Part shown: positions 49,644 to 58,400 of the stretch, piece by piece
Position numbering within the stretch: the first letter of the stretch is position 1
How the letters are laid out: every line of letters begins with the position of its first letter
Origin: Picocystis sp. L7
Lineage: Eukaryota; Chlorophyta; Picocystophyceae; Picocystales; Picocystaceae
DNA length: 64,000 nt
Assembly (NCBI GenBank): GCA_020975725.1
Contig: QXJR01000012.1
Span: 659,501 to 723,500, forward strand
Reading direction: 5' to 3'
Notes under the pieces: generated by a model
Seen by the model: only the letters and a program-made list of their open reading frames with translations
Database searches by the model: none
What the model was told of the DNA's origin: nothing
Made by a program: the position numbers and the translations under genes

Positions 49644-49769
49644 CCCTATTTATCGATATCTTTTGTAACCATTCGTCCAATATTTCGAAAATCTTTTCTT
49701 TTTCGGTCCCGATTCCCCTTTCAAGGACCAAAAACGAAACCGGGGAAAACGAGATGCCAAAATTTATGG

Positions 49770-49798
49770 AAATATTGTATTGATATCTTACAATATTT
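49770..49798 (+). repeat. Candidate recombinase site, inner left
   Basis: Perfect arms AAATATTGTA and TACAATATTT flank the spacer TTGATATCT. The site lies 110 bases before the recombinase start codon, so recombinase binding here could also control its own gene (inference). With two preceding G it is nearly identical, inverted, to the right-end copy. Confidence 0.65.
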
Positions 49799-49907
49799 GA
49801 TCTCGATCAACGCAGTCGAAAGTATCGATGTTCGTCGACAGAGATATCTACCTTTTGTCGACCGTTGGGAGACGTACAACGACGAGCACGGAGGATTGGC
49901 AACGACG

Positions 49908-52055
49908 ATGGCGCAAGACCCGAACGACTGCCTCGGCAACGAGCGCGTTCGAAGAGATGCCATCGATGTCTCTATGACTCGAGATATTCAAAGAATGAGC
50001 AGGTCCAAAGCTACCTTGAGAGATTACACGACCAAAAACTCAAAGTTCCTTCTTTGGGCGATTGAGAACTATGAAGGGCTCAAAGAACTTGGTGCCCACG
50101 AATTTATGTGCGAAGATTGGGTAAAACGAGTGATTTTGCAAGATGAAAACCGAAGAGTGAAAGAGGTGAAGAATATACTTGCTAATATTGACCCTATAAA
50201 TAGGAGTGGGTTGGAAGGTATCCTTCATTTGGATCAGTTGGACTTCTCCGCATGGAGCTACTTCCTTACAAGTATACGGCGCAAGAATAAAAACGGAGGG
50301 GAATCCTACTTGAAAAACTATGGCAATTTTAAGTCGGCCTTTCGCTTTTTGTTTCGTTCGGTGGGTGTGACTTTGCCACCATGGTTTGACACGCATGCAA
50401 AGGAGCTTGTCACGGCCCTTAGGAGAGTCTCTGCTCAAGAGCGTGGGGAAGATGCCGGAGAGTCACATCAAGTGGGAAAATGCTCTCTCCCGTTTCCTCT
50501 CTATTGTGCAATGGCGCATGAGCTTCTTCGAGATGGACTGTGGAGTGCCCACTTCATTCATGTGTACTCATGGAATCTCTCGGCAAGGGCATCTACAACT
50601 TGTGCTCTACGGCTATCTCACTTTGCTTGGGACAATGATTGCATGAAGATTTACATTCCAACACAAAAGAATGATCAAGATGGAGGGAAGCAAGGTCAAT
50701 ATCCACACCATGTGTATGCAAACCCAAACATTCCATACATATGCCCATTATTATCCTTGGCAATGTTTTTAGCCACTACCGAGAGGGCAGATTCAGATGG
50801 AAATGCTTTCTTTGATGAACAAGCAGCTTATGCAAGGCATTCAAAGCAAATGGTAGCATGGAAAGAAAAAAATGTTGAAATGCTCCGTGCATATGGCCTT
50901 GAACCTAGTGATATCGGGACTCATAGCAACCGGAAAGGAAGTAGCACCTTCGTAACATCTGGGGTTACCGATGGCCCAAGCATTGTTGCTATGTGCAATC
51001 GAGCCGGATGGGACACCGGCAAGGTGTTGAGCACCTACTTACGGTACGAGGCGGCCGGTGATCAATACATTGGTAGGATTGTGGCCGGCCTTTCACCATC
51101 AAGTGGAACAAAGTTTGCTCAGCTTCCTCCTCACTTCCTCCCCGGAGTAGATTTGCTGGTTCTTAATCAGCTCCTCAAAGTGGCATTTGGGAGTTTCACA
51201 CGGAGACCACTAGTGCAACCTGTGTTGGAGCATTGTTTGGCCACTCTTTTGTTCCATGAGGCATTCTTGCTTCACGATTTGGGCCAAGGGAACCCTCTAC
51301 GGTTTATACCGCTATGGCACGATCCATCCCGAGAGCATTTGAAGAGATTTCTGACCTGTGATGGCAATGAGGACAGATGTGGGAACGGCATCACGGCCAC
51401 CGGCATACCGATGAATGTGCACATCCTGTCCAGTTGCACATCAACAGCCAAGTCCATCGAGAAATTGAAGGACAACCTTCCTAAAGTTGTTCTTCAATGC
51501 CTCGAAGAAAGAGATGTTGACTGTGGGAACATCACATCAGCCTCCATCCGCAACATATTCCAAGAAATGATCCAGCCCCTCATGACGGCAGTGACGGAAA
51601 GCATCGAGGGTGGTGGGCAGCGGCCATGCGTACATCCACTTCAAGAGCCCAACATGCTTGGGCTCACACGTTTGCCAACAGCTCCTCTCCATATACCAAC
51701 CAAAATATCTGTGAAAGCAGCCTTTGTGAGCTATTCATCAGGCCAAACTCCATGGAAAAGGCTCACAAACGCTATGGTGGACAAAAAAGACCGAGTATTG
51801 TTAGCCGACCTCAAGTTCATCATGGAACACATCGAACGCGAGTTGGTCAAGAAGAACGCATGGAACGGAGAAGTGCCCATCGATCCAAGCTACGCAACGA
51901 GGCTCTTTGATCTCGCGAAGGAGCATGTGCCCACGAAGACAAAACACGGACGTACCCTCATGTGGCGAAGCGCATGCTTGTACCTCCGGAAGCAATGCAA
52001 GGCGAGGGCACAAGAAGACCAAGACGGGGACTCCTCGCCGCTTCCGCCATCTTGA
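49908..52055 (+). CDS. Tyrosine recombinase of the Crypton-like element
   Basis: The protein has 715 residues from ATG 49908; the frame is open further up but has no ATG. An N-terminal helical core-binding domain (about 25-190; SKATLRDYTTKNSKFLLWAI) precedes the catalytic domain. Candidate active-site residues are Arg in LSARASTTCALRLSHF (R227), Lys in IPTQKNDQDG (K254), the H-x-x-R pair in GTHSNRKGSSTF (H339, R342), a Trp in NRAGWDTGKV at the second-His position, and Tyr in STYLRYEAAGDQYIGR (Y377, Y380 or Y387). A ~300-residue C-terminal region (GITATGIPMNVHIL, then a helical segment) resembles that of recombinase families expanded in oomycetes and algae. Its role is unknown. No zinc finger or reverse transcriptase is present. 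It should cut and rejoin DNA at the element's ends through a covalent tyrosine link. Confidence 0.85.
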   Translation: MAQDPNDCLGNERVRRDAIDVSMTRDIQRMSRSKATLRDYTTKNSKFLLWAIENYEGLKELGAHEFMCEDWVKRVILQDENRRVKEVKNILANIDPINRSGLEGILHLDQLDFSAWSYFLTSIRRKNKNGGESYLKNYGNFKSAFRFLFRSVGVTLPPWFDTHAKELVTALRRVSAQERGEDAGESHQVGKCSLPFPLYCAMAHELLRDGLWSAHFIHVYSWNLSARASTTCALRLSHFAWDNDCMKIYIPTQKNDQDGGKQGQYPHHVYANPNIPYICPLLSLAMFLATTERADSDGNAFFDEQAAYARHSKQMVAWKEKNVEMLRAYGLEPSDIGTHSNRKGSSTFVTSGVTDGPSIVAMCNRAGWDTGKVLSTYLRYEAAGDQYIGRIVAGLSPSSGTKFAQLPPHFLPGVDLLVLNQLLKVAFGSFTRRPLVQPVLEHCLATLLFHEAFLLHDLGQGNPLRFIPLWHDPSREHLKRFLTCDGNEDRCGNGITATGIPMNVHILSSCTSTAKSIEKLKDNLPKVVLQCLEERDVDCGNITSASIRNIFQEMIQPLMTAVTESIEGGGQRPCVHPLQEPNMLGLTRLPTAPLHIPTKISVKAAFVSYSSGQTPWKRLTNAMVDKKDRVLLADLKFIMEHIERELVKKNAWNGEVPIDPSYATRLFDLAKEHVPTKTKHGRTLMWRSACLYLRKQCKARAQEDQDGDSSPLPPS

Positions 52056-52199
52056 TTTGCGTCTCCATTTCTCCCGCACGTGTGGTGCAGTCGACGACCT
52101 GTGTACTGCACGACGTAACGCAAACTAGGGCAAAGTCATTCCATTAATCGATATTTCTTTCCTGCATCTATCGCGATCTTTTCCAAAGATATCGATTAA

Positions 52200-52229
52200 A
52201 AATATTGTAACGATCTCAATACAATATTT
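52200..52229 (-). repeat. Candidate recombinase site, right end
   Basis: Perfect arms AAATATTGTA and TACAATATTT flank a 10-base spacer ACGATCTCAA on the plus strand. Read on the minus strand it differs from the inner left copy by one substitution and one extra base. The spacer asymmetry gives it the opposite orientation. Confidence 0.65.
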
Positions 52230-52443
52230 CCAGGTAAAACACTCTCTCCCTATCCTCTCCACTCCAATCCTCTCCCTCTCTCCCTCCTCTCCCTCTCTCC
52301 CTCCTCTCCCCTCCACTCCTCTCCCTCTCCTCTCCTCTTCCACCAGGGACGCGTGGGATGGGTGGATCCATCCTCCCCCCCTCGTCCCCTTCCAAACCCA
52401 TGTTCCTCCTTTTCCAACATCCAACACGCGACACCGGAAGAAG

Positions 52444-55350
52444 ATGGAAGAAACACAAGACACCCAAGCGAGCGGGGATGCCTCGAGGGCGGTGCGGATG
52501 CGACTGGAACGAGAGATGCAAGAGACGGACGAAAGAGCGAGGGGAACGTGGACACCCACCGCAAAGCTGGGGATGGGTCCAGTGCAGGAGCGAGAACGAA
52601 ACGCACCCGACCAAAGGACGGACGAGGCAAAAGGAGTGGGAGATGGTCAGGAAGATCGATGCACGGGAAAGGATGGATCCCAAGCCGATTGGAAAGAGAG
52701 GATCCTGGACGCCGCACTGGAAGTCGTCCATCGATGCGCACAAAGGAACGTGATCCCAGAAGACGTCGCCTTCCACCTCGAAAGGGTCCTCCACGCCATC
52801 CGACTCGTCCTACGCACCTCCGAAGCGCCGGAACAGCTGAAGAACGCCGTGGATCCACACACCAAAGGGAAGATCAAAGACGCGGCCCTGCAGATACGAG
52901 AGGACGAATCCGTGCGAAGGATCCTCGCCAACGCCTGGGAAAGGACCAGGAAGGACGGAGTACGTGCAGTGTCCCAATCCGTCACCTGGAACGACATCAA
53001 AGAAGAGACGCAAGGTGCATCCAAAGTCCCCGCCGTCGGGGCCCTCCTGGCATGGGTGGAATCCATGAGGATCGAAGAAGAAGAAGCGGAGGAAGTCATG
53101 GAAAAGGAAACGGAACTCTCCGAAGAAAAACACGCCAAATGGCACCATCGCACCCTGGAAGGCACCCTCAAAGAATCGCTGGGCAGGGAACTGGACCTCG
53201 CAGAAGAAGAGCTAGCGAGAGCCCTCAGCCAGCTCTGGAAAACCTGCAGGAGCAAACCCGTCGTACGACGGGCGTGGGAACTCGTGAAGGAATACACGCG
53301 TGCGGCCAAAGAGGAATCCAAGCAGAAAGGCATCCAAGAGGTGTCAGAGGGGGGGACGGCACAGCTGAAAGAGGATGCTGGCCGAGGCATCATGCCCAGC
53401 GCAGAGCTGGGAGACAAGGCCGAGAAGCTCTGGGAAGAAGTGAAGCCCGTGGCCTTCGAAGTCCTCAAGGAGGTCCTGCACACCGCGTGCCTGCGGGCCA
53501 AAGGATTGCGCCTTCCCACCATCCACGGGGTGACCGAGACAGCAGTGGGCAAGGTGGCCTTCTACCTCACGAGGATGGCCATCTCGGAGCTCAAGCAGGA
53601 CCTAGACAGCGTGAAGCTGGAGCGAATGGAAGGCAAGGAGAACAACCACTTCCAACTGGTCCTCTCGGACGTCTTCGTTAGCATCACGGGATTTCGATGG
53701 CAGTTTCAGCAGCTGGGCGTGCCTTGGCTGGACGGGAAAGGCGAAGCCAATGTGACGGTGCGAAAGGTGGAGATCAAGTTCTTCTTTTCGTACGAGGCAT
53801 CGAACAAGGGGATGGAAGTCACCATGGAAGGCGCGGCATTGAATGTCCCCAAGGTCAACCTGGTCCTCAAGGAGGACGCAGGACCGAGCTGGCTGTACAG
53901 CTTCCTCACCTCCGTCCTGAACGACAAGCTCCGCAACGTGTTGCAGAAGGAGCTCAACGAGGTCATATGCAAGCTGGCGGTCCGGTTATCCGACAGGATC
54001 GGGCTGATGTCCGATGGCGTGCTGGCCTTGCACTTGTCCCCGGCGGTGTTGGAGCTCGCGGCAGCCATAGATCCCACGGTCTTCGACAACGAGCCCGTGA
54101 TCGCTACGAATGGTGGCCAGGTGCACTTGCTGGGAGAGGGCATTTCGTTCTTGCACTTCTCCGCCGCCAAGCACTCGCCCAAGGTCGTCCTCTTCAGCTC
54201 CCAGTCTCACATCCCGAACCTGTACCTCCAGCTGGCCAATGAGTACGGGAAGGAGCTGACTTTTGGATTTGTATCCTGCGTCGAGAGCAGCCTGAGGGAG
54301 TACTTTGGGGTGAAGCAGGCCCCTCTACTGGTTGTCTTCCCCCAGTTTGGGAGCTGCGCACCTCCCTCCGTGTATCGAGGGGAGCTCACCATCAACCCGC
54401 TGAGGAGATTCCTGTCGCAGTTCTGCTTCAAGCCAGGCGGGGTTGTGGAAGTGACGGCGAGCTCGCTCTCCATCTTTCTGCAGCAACCCACACACACCAC
54501 ACTGCTTCTGTATTTTTCCCAGTCGAGTTCAAAGGAGACGTTCACCCGGTTGGCCAGCATCGCCCAGATGTTTCAGAGCTCCTCCCCACCGGCCATTTTT
54601 GGGGTCGTCGACGAAGATCACGTAGAAATTTTGGAAGCCCTGGGCCGGGAGCCAACCGATGGGGGAGAATTCGTGTTTCCGGCGGCGTTGTTGGTTCCAC
54701 CTCCGGTGGTTGTGGCCACCAACGGGATGGGCTTCACCAAAGTGCACCGGAAGGAAATGCTCTGGATAGGGGGAACCATCACCCCGCGCCTGCTGGCCGA
54801 TCGAGTGGGAATGTGCACGTCAGAACCAAAGAAGGGAATCGTGCAGCTCAACCCCTCCAATCTTTCCCTCTTTTTGTGTTCGAAACCGTACAAGGCCAAG
54901 GTGATTTTAGTCGTGGAGGAGCTTTCGGGTGCGTTGTGGAAGTCCTTCCACGAGATCTGGAGCAAGAACGGGAAAGTCCTCTGCATGGGTGTCTTACCTC
55001 CCGGGCGCATGGGCAAGGCAGGCCATGACATGTTGAAGATCGAGGGAGCTCCCGCGGTGGCCGCCTACCAGACCCCGGGAGCGAGGAAACGGTTCTTCTC
55101 CCGTACGAGCTCTCATCTTTTGGAGGAGAGTGGGTTTTCTTCCCAGGACTCCGACAAGCACATGAAGCGTGTGCAATCGGAGGGCACGATGGAGCCCTCG
55201 GCCAGCTGCATCAAGCTGGAGGTCCCACCCCTGCCAGCGGGTGTGCCTTTTTCGAATTACGTGATCGAGAAGGAAAGGTTGTTTGGTCCCGCGCTCACCC
55301 CAGAGACGTTGCATGCTTTTTGCACGAGGAGCCTCAAGCTCCAGAAGTAG
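52444..55350 (+). CDS. Large TULIP (BPI/LBP-like) lipid-binding protein with thioredoxin-like C-terminal part
   Basis: The protein has 968 residues. Residues 1-80 are low-complexity and charged. Residues ~80-390 are helical and acidic (many EEAEEV- and KEES-type stretches). From about 355 to 560 the pattern resembles BPI/LBP or SMP-type TULIP domains: AFYLTRMAISELKQDLDSVK, LVLSDVFVSITGFRWQF, VTVRKVEIKFFFSYEA, LNDKLRNVLQKELNEVICKL. Residues ~575-660 resemble a thioredoxin fold without active cysteines (SPKVVLFSSQSHIPNLYLQL, FGFVSCVESSLREYFGV, QAPLLVVFPQFG), and a second such segment may lie around 680-740. The last 200 residues are unassigned. There is no clear signal or transit peptide. The likely role is lipid transfer or membrane tethering, an inference from fold resemblance only. 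Confidence 0.6.
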   Translation: MEETQDTQASGDASRAVRMRLEREMQETDERARGTWTPTAKLGMGPVQERERNAPDQRTDEAKGVGDGQEDRCTGKDGSQADWKERILDAALEVVHRCAQRNVIPEDVAFHLERVLHAIRLVLRTSEAPEQLKNAVDPHTKGKIKDAALQIREDESVRRILANAWERTRKDGVRAVSQSVTWNDIKEETQGASKVPAVGALLAWVESMRIEEEEAEEVMEKETELSEEKHAKWHHRTLEGTLKESLGRELDLAEEELARALSQLWKTCRSKPVVRRAWELVKEYTRAAKEESKQKGIQEVSEGGTAQLKEDAGRGIMPSAELGDKAEKLWEEVKPVAFEVLKEVLHTACLRAKGLRLPTIHGVTETAVGKVAFYLTRMAISELKQDLDSVKLERMEGKENNHFQLVLSDVFVSITGFRWQFQQLGVPWLDGKGEANVTVRKVEIKFFFSYEASNKGMEVTMEGAALNVPKVNLVLKEDAGPSWLYSFLTSVLNDKLRNVLQKELNEVICKLAVRLSDRIGLMSDGVLALHLSPAVLELAAAIDPTVFDNEPVIATNGGQVHLLGEGISFLHFSAAKHSPKVVLFSSQSHIPNLYLQLANEYGKELTFGFVSCVESSLREYFGVKQAPLLVVFPQFGSCAPPSVYRGELTINPLRRFLSQFCFKPGGVVEVTASSLSIFLQQPTHTTLLLYFSQSSSKETFTRLASIAQMFQSSSPPAIFGVVDEDHVEILEALGREPTDGGEFVFPAALLVPPPVVVATNGMGFTKVHRKEMLWIGGTITPRLLADRVGMCTSEPKKGIVQLNPSNLSLFLCSKPYKAKVILVVEELSGALWKSFHEIWSKNGKVLCMGVLPPGRMGKAGHDMLKIEGAPAVAAYQTPGARKRFFSRTSSHLLEESGFSSQDSDKHMKRVQSEGTMEPSASCIKLEVPPLPAGVPFSNYVIEKERLFGPALTPETLHAFCTRSLKLQK

Positions 55351-55672
55351 GTTCATCGCATGAGGTAAATAAAAAGGCGTCCCGATGCCGTAGGTCTCCT
55401 CGTTTGGACCTTTCATGTGGATCCTTCGGACGGGACCATGGTACGCCCGTCCGGTAGTGGCTTGGAACGAATGGACCTGGTGCCATGGGTCCTTTCCTGG
55501 GCCACGTATCGACCCGTCCCACGAGGCACAGGGCTTCCGTCCTGGAGCGTGCGACCATCCCTCCGTCTTTGCGACACCAAGGAGGACACCTGACGACCAA
55601 GCACCCACGTGTCGTGCTTCTCACCATCGCGAAGGATCGGCTTGGGTGCTTCGTCGTGCCCACGCAGGTAGG
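55351..55672. other. Spacer before LTO1
   Basis: It starts with the 3' end of the TULIP-protein gene, with a candidate poly(A) signal (AAATAAAAAG at about 55364). The rest should contain the LTO1 promoter. No gene is seen in it. Confidence 0.45.
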
Positions 55673-56247
55673 ATGGTGGGATCGAGGGATCCCTTCGATT
55701 TCGTGGACGCGTGCGTCGGTCTGGAACAGATGCACGTGTCGGAAGGAAGAGAAGAAGGCATCCGGTGCGTGTACATCTCGTTCGCATCGCCAAGGAAGGA
55801 AGGATGCCTTCGACCGCGGCGAGCACGACCCGCACGAGGACGACGGATCCGTCAGAGACGCGTCGTTTTCGACCTTCGCTGACGCGTTCGCGTCGCGGCA
55901 CGGCTTGCAGGGAAGGCAGAGCGCTCGGTTTGGAAGAAGGAGAGTCGTTGGGACGATGGAAAGGTTGGGAGATGGGTTGGGAGATGGGCAAGTGCGCTGG
56001 AACGGTGTCTTTGCTCGTCCGAATATTGGACAAGAACGCACCGACGGCAAGCGAGGCCAGAATCTTGCGCAAATGCCGCTTGTTTTTGGATCGGTTGAGA
56101 CGCACGCCGTTGCATCGGGCCGATCACGAGGCGTACGTGCAAGACCTGGATCGTCTTCGTGGATTGTACAAATCCATCGTGTCCAGTCGCGAGCCCGACC
56201 TCTCGGGTTTGCTCGACAAGCCGGATCCCACCGCCACGGGTTTTTGA
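55673..56247 (+). CDS. LTO1: LTO1/ORAOV1-like protein, two exons (ABCE1 Fe-S maturation adaptor)
   Basis: Exons 55673-55764 and 55911-56247; intron 146 bases (GTGCGT...TTGCAG). The product has 142 residues. Exon 1 encodes MVGSRDPFDFVDACVGLEQM and ends in EGREEGIR. Exon 2 continues EGRALGLEEGESLGRWKGWE and MGWEMGKCAG. This is the deca-GX3 region of LTO1/Yae1 proteins, a glycine every fourth residue, after the D-P-F-D-x-x-x-x-x-x-x-L-E start. The phase is kept across the junction. In yeast and humans Lto1 with Yae1 recruits the cytosolic iron-sulfur machinery to the ribosome-recycling ATPase ABCE1/Rli1. The C-terminus here (SSREPDLSGLLDKPDPTATG) lacks the C-terminal Trp by which Lto1 contacts the targeting complex, as I recall it, unless a further exon exists. 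Confidence 0.85.
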
Positions 56248-57138
56248 ATCGAATTTCCATCCGTTCGTCTCTCCACGGCCTTTCTCGGCGTCGTGTCGGC
56301 GTCCGCATCCACGACGCTGTGCACGTGCGGATTCCTTTCCCATCCGATCCACCGTTTCGTGTGGGATCCGTCCTCCTCGTCCGGTGGATCGCGATCCCCG
56401 TTTCCTTCCATGCACCGTCCACGTCCGCCTCGACCGCTTGGCACCGCGTCGATCGACGCTTCTGTCGTTTGGATCCCGGTTGGAAGCGCGGCGTTCCGTC
56501 CAGGAAGGCACCGTCTCCCGTGGTTCCTGGGACGCGTCGATTGCCACGAGATGCATGGGATGGGATGGGATGGAATTGGATGGGTAAGGATGGGCAAGGA
56601 TGGGTAAAGATGGGTAAGGATGGAATGGGATGGGTAAGGATGGGTAAGGATGGAATGGGATGGAATGGGATGGGTAAGGATGGAATGGGATGGAATGGGA
56701 TGGAATGGGATGGAATGGGATGGGATAGATGGGTAAGGATGGGTAAGGATGGAATGGAATGGGTTGGGTAAGGATGGGATAGATGGGATGGCCCGATTCC
56801 ACCCCCCTTTCGACGACCATCCAGGATCGCGAGGGCAATTTCCTCGACCCCCCTTTTCCCCTTGTCGTTCCCTGTCCAACCGAATGCCCTCTCAACACCC
56901 CGTCTCCACCCGGGGCTAGACCCACACGTCCAAAGGGGGGGGGGAATGGGCACCCGAACCCGATCGGAAACGGGTGGGAACGTAGGGAAGGACCTGGGTG
57001 CCAAGGGACAACACGGGACTGGGTCTTCTCCCTTGGTGTCCATCCTTGGACCCTGGTGCCACGATCCGACTGCACCCATCCAACTCCATCCCAACCCAGA
57101 AGGGACCCACATCCACCACGCGGTCCAACACCCGCGTC
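56248..57138. other. Spacer with GGATGG satellite and G-run
   Basis: It lies between LTO1 and the TLC-domain gene and is dominated by the satellite at 56555-56791. A run of ten G (56936-56945) follows. The last ~130 bases before the TLC gene are C-rich. No gene is supported. Confidence 0.5.
56555..56791. repeat. Tandem satellite of GGATGGGTAA and GGATGGAATG units
   Basis: About 240 bases are built from 5- and 10-base variants: GGATG, GGATGGGTAA, GGATGGAATG, with a few GGATGGGCAA and GATAGATGG changes. The two 10-base types alternate in blocks, which suggests growth by slippage and unequal exchange. Purine-rich on the plus strand. Confidence 0.93.
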
Positions 57139-57942
57139 ATGGAAGGACAGACGCATCCAGGACACCCCCAAGCGATCCTACTCGTCAGTGCGTCCCTACA
57201 CGCCTTGCTCTTCCTGGCCTCCAGGAGGATCTCCTGGAACGCATGCCCTTCGTACCAAAAACTGGGCGACGAAAACGAAAGGAGGAACTGGGACAGTCGA
57301 GTCGTGTCGACGGTGCACGCCGCGTTCGCCGTGTGGGCCTCCGTGTGGCTCTACACGAACGACGGAGATCGAGTCTTTGGAAAGATGGGAATGATGGAAG
57401 CGGACGACGAGATCTTCCTCCATCATAACACCACCAGCACGGCACTCATGGCCACGTCCTTGGGATACTTCTGCTACGACGTGGTCGTCCTACTCAAGTA
57501 CTACCCGAGACTGGGAGGCATGGACTTCCTCTGGCACCACTGCACCGCCATCTTCTGCTTGGTGCTCAGCCTCGCCTCCAAAAAAGGACACTTCATCGTG
57601 CTGACTGCCATCGCCTCCGAAATGAGCACGCCTTATGTCAACCTGAGGTACTTCCTCCATCAAAGCGGGGCCAAGGAAACCTATGCCTACCTGCTCAACG
57701 GAGCGCTCCTCTGGCTGGTCTGGCTCGTGTCCAGGATCTACATGTTTGGAAGCGTCAGCCTGTTCATGTTCTACAACGCCAATGCGCTCCTCAAAGAGTT
57801 CACCCCCGTCATGGCCGTCCTCATCCTGATCTCCGTGGGCATCCTGAACGGACTGAGCCTGAACTGGTTCTGGAAGATCACCAAGGGACTGGTCAAGGCG
57901 CTCGTGAACTTGAGAAGAGGAACGAAAATCAAATCCAACTAG
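57139..57942 (+). CDS. TLC-domain membrane protein (TLCD4/TMEM56-like)
   Basis: The protein has 267 residues. A first helix (ILLVSASLHALLFLASRRIS) precedes the TLC domain. The domain marks are WDSRVVSTVHAAFAVWASVW, STALMATSLGYFCYDVVVLL, MDFLWHHCTAIFCLVLSLAS and EMSTPYVNLRYFLHQSGAKE, and six to seven helices in all. The His-His pair and the E-x-S-T-P-x-x-N segment are typical of TLC proteins related to TMEM56/TLCD4 and plant TLC proteins, not of ceramide synthases, which have a longer lag motif. Function in lipid sensing or synthesis is suggested by the family but not shown. The start (MEGQTHPGHPQ) is at the composition switch. Confidence 0.85.
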   Translation: MEGQTHPGHPQAILLVSASLHALLFLASRRISWNACPSYQKLGDENERRNWDSRVVSTVHAAFAVWASVWLYTNDGDRVFGKMGMMEADDEIFLHHNTTSTALMATSLGYFCYDVVVLLKYYPRLGGMDFLWHHCTAIFCLVLSLASKKGHFIVLTAIASEMSTPYVNLRYFLHQSGAKETYAYLLNGALLWLVWLVSRIYMFGSVSLFMFYNANALLKEFTPVMAVLILISVGILNGLSLNWFWKITKGLVKALVNLRRGTKIKSN

Positions 57943-58400
57943 GCGAAAGGAACGAGGTGGAACGGACCGGTCACGTTGAACCACGTCCGAACAAGCCGCA
58001 GGTACCGCAGCGAACCTGGCGCAAGTGCAGATGCAGGTCGACCCCCCCCCCTAGCAAACACACGCCCACGAAGAACTCCTCGGACGCGTTGGAGCGCATA
58101 GCGCGTGTCGAAGCCCGAGGGGCAACAGTTTCTGGAAACGGCATATCAAAATTACAGCTCCCGGACACGCGTGCCTTGGAATTCTTCCAAAGAGAAGAAC
58201 CGGGAGGAATGCTTGTTTGGACCCCAGGCACATCGGGACGTGGGATGAATCTCGTAGGAGGGTGGGCGCACGAGAACATGACCCTTCGTGGCGGGCAATG
58301 CAACGTAGCCTGGGTCTTGTCGCGCCTTGGGCGGCCGGGGCGTGAGTGGAGGCAGAGCAGGAACGTGTTCGTCCTTCTGAAACGCCCGATGATCCTGTTC
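57943..58400. other. Spacer between TLC and SelO 3' ends
   Basis: The genes converge, so no promoter is expected, yet 458 bases separate the stops. A C10-11 run lies at about 58039-58049. Frames on both strands are short and without domain character. On the minus strand a short C-G-T-C-G stretch near 58000 looks zinc-knuckle-like but stands alone. Confidence 0.4.

Larger units (their letters stand above)
49615..52229 (+). mobile_element. Crypton-like tyrosine-recombinase element with palindromic terminal sites
   Basis: About 2.6 kb of AT-richer DNA sits inside a CT-repeat tract. It holds one long gene, a tyrosine recombinase, and no transposase of another type, reverse transcriptase or capsid gene, so it is Crypton-like. 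The ends are made of imperfect palindromes with arms AAATATTGTA and TACAATATTT: one at the right end, two near the left end. Inside the outer sites, ATCGATATCTTT words are inverted between the two ends (about 49650-49662 and 52184-52196). A CT-rich 24-base string occurs once on each side (49571-49594 and 52242-52265). Classical Cryptons lack terminal inverted repeats, so this arrangement is unusual. The ends are my estimate. The gene is intact, so the copy may be recent. Confidence 0.75.

Noticed and set aside
49615-52229. DIRS/Ngaro-type retroelement
   Set aside because: These also use tyrosine recombinases but carry reverse transcriptase and RNase H, which are absent here.
56555-56791. CRISPR-like array
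   Set aside because: Units are 5-10 bases without spacers; this is a satellite in a eukaryotic genome.
55334-57112. Minus-strand frame of about 590 codons across LTO1 and the satellite
   Set aside because: It translates the GGATGG satellite into PIPSHSI-type repeats and opposes the LTO1 exons.
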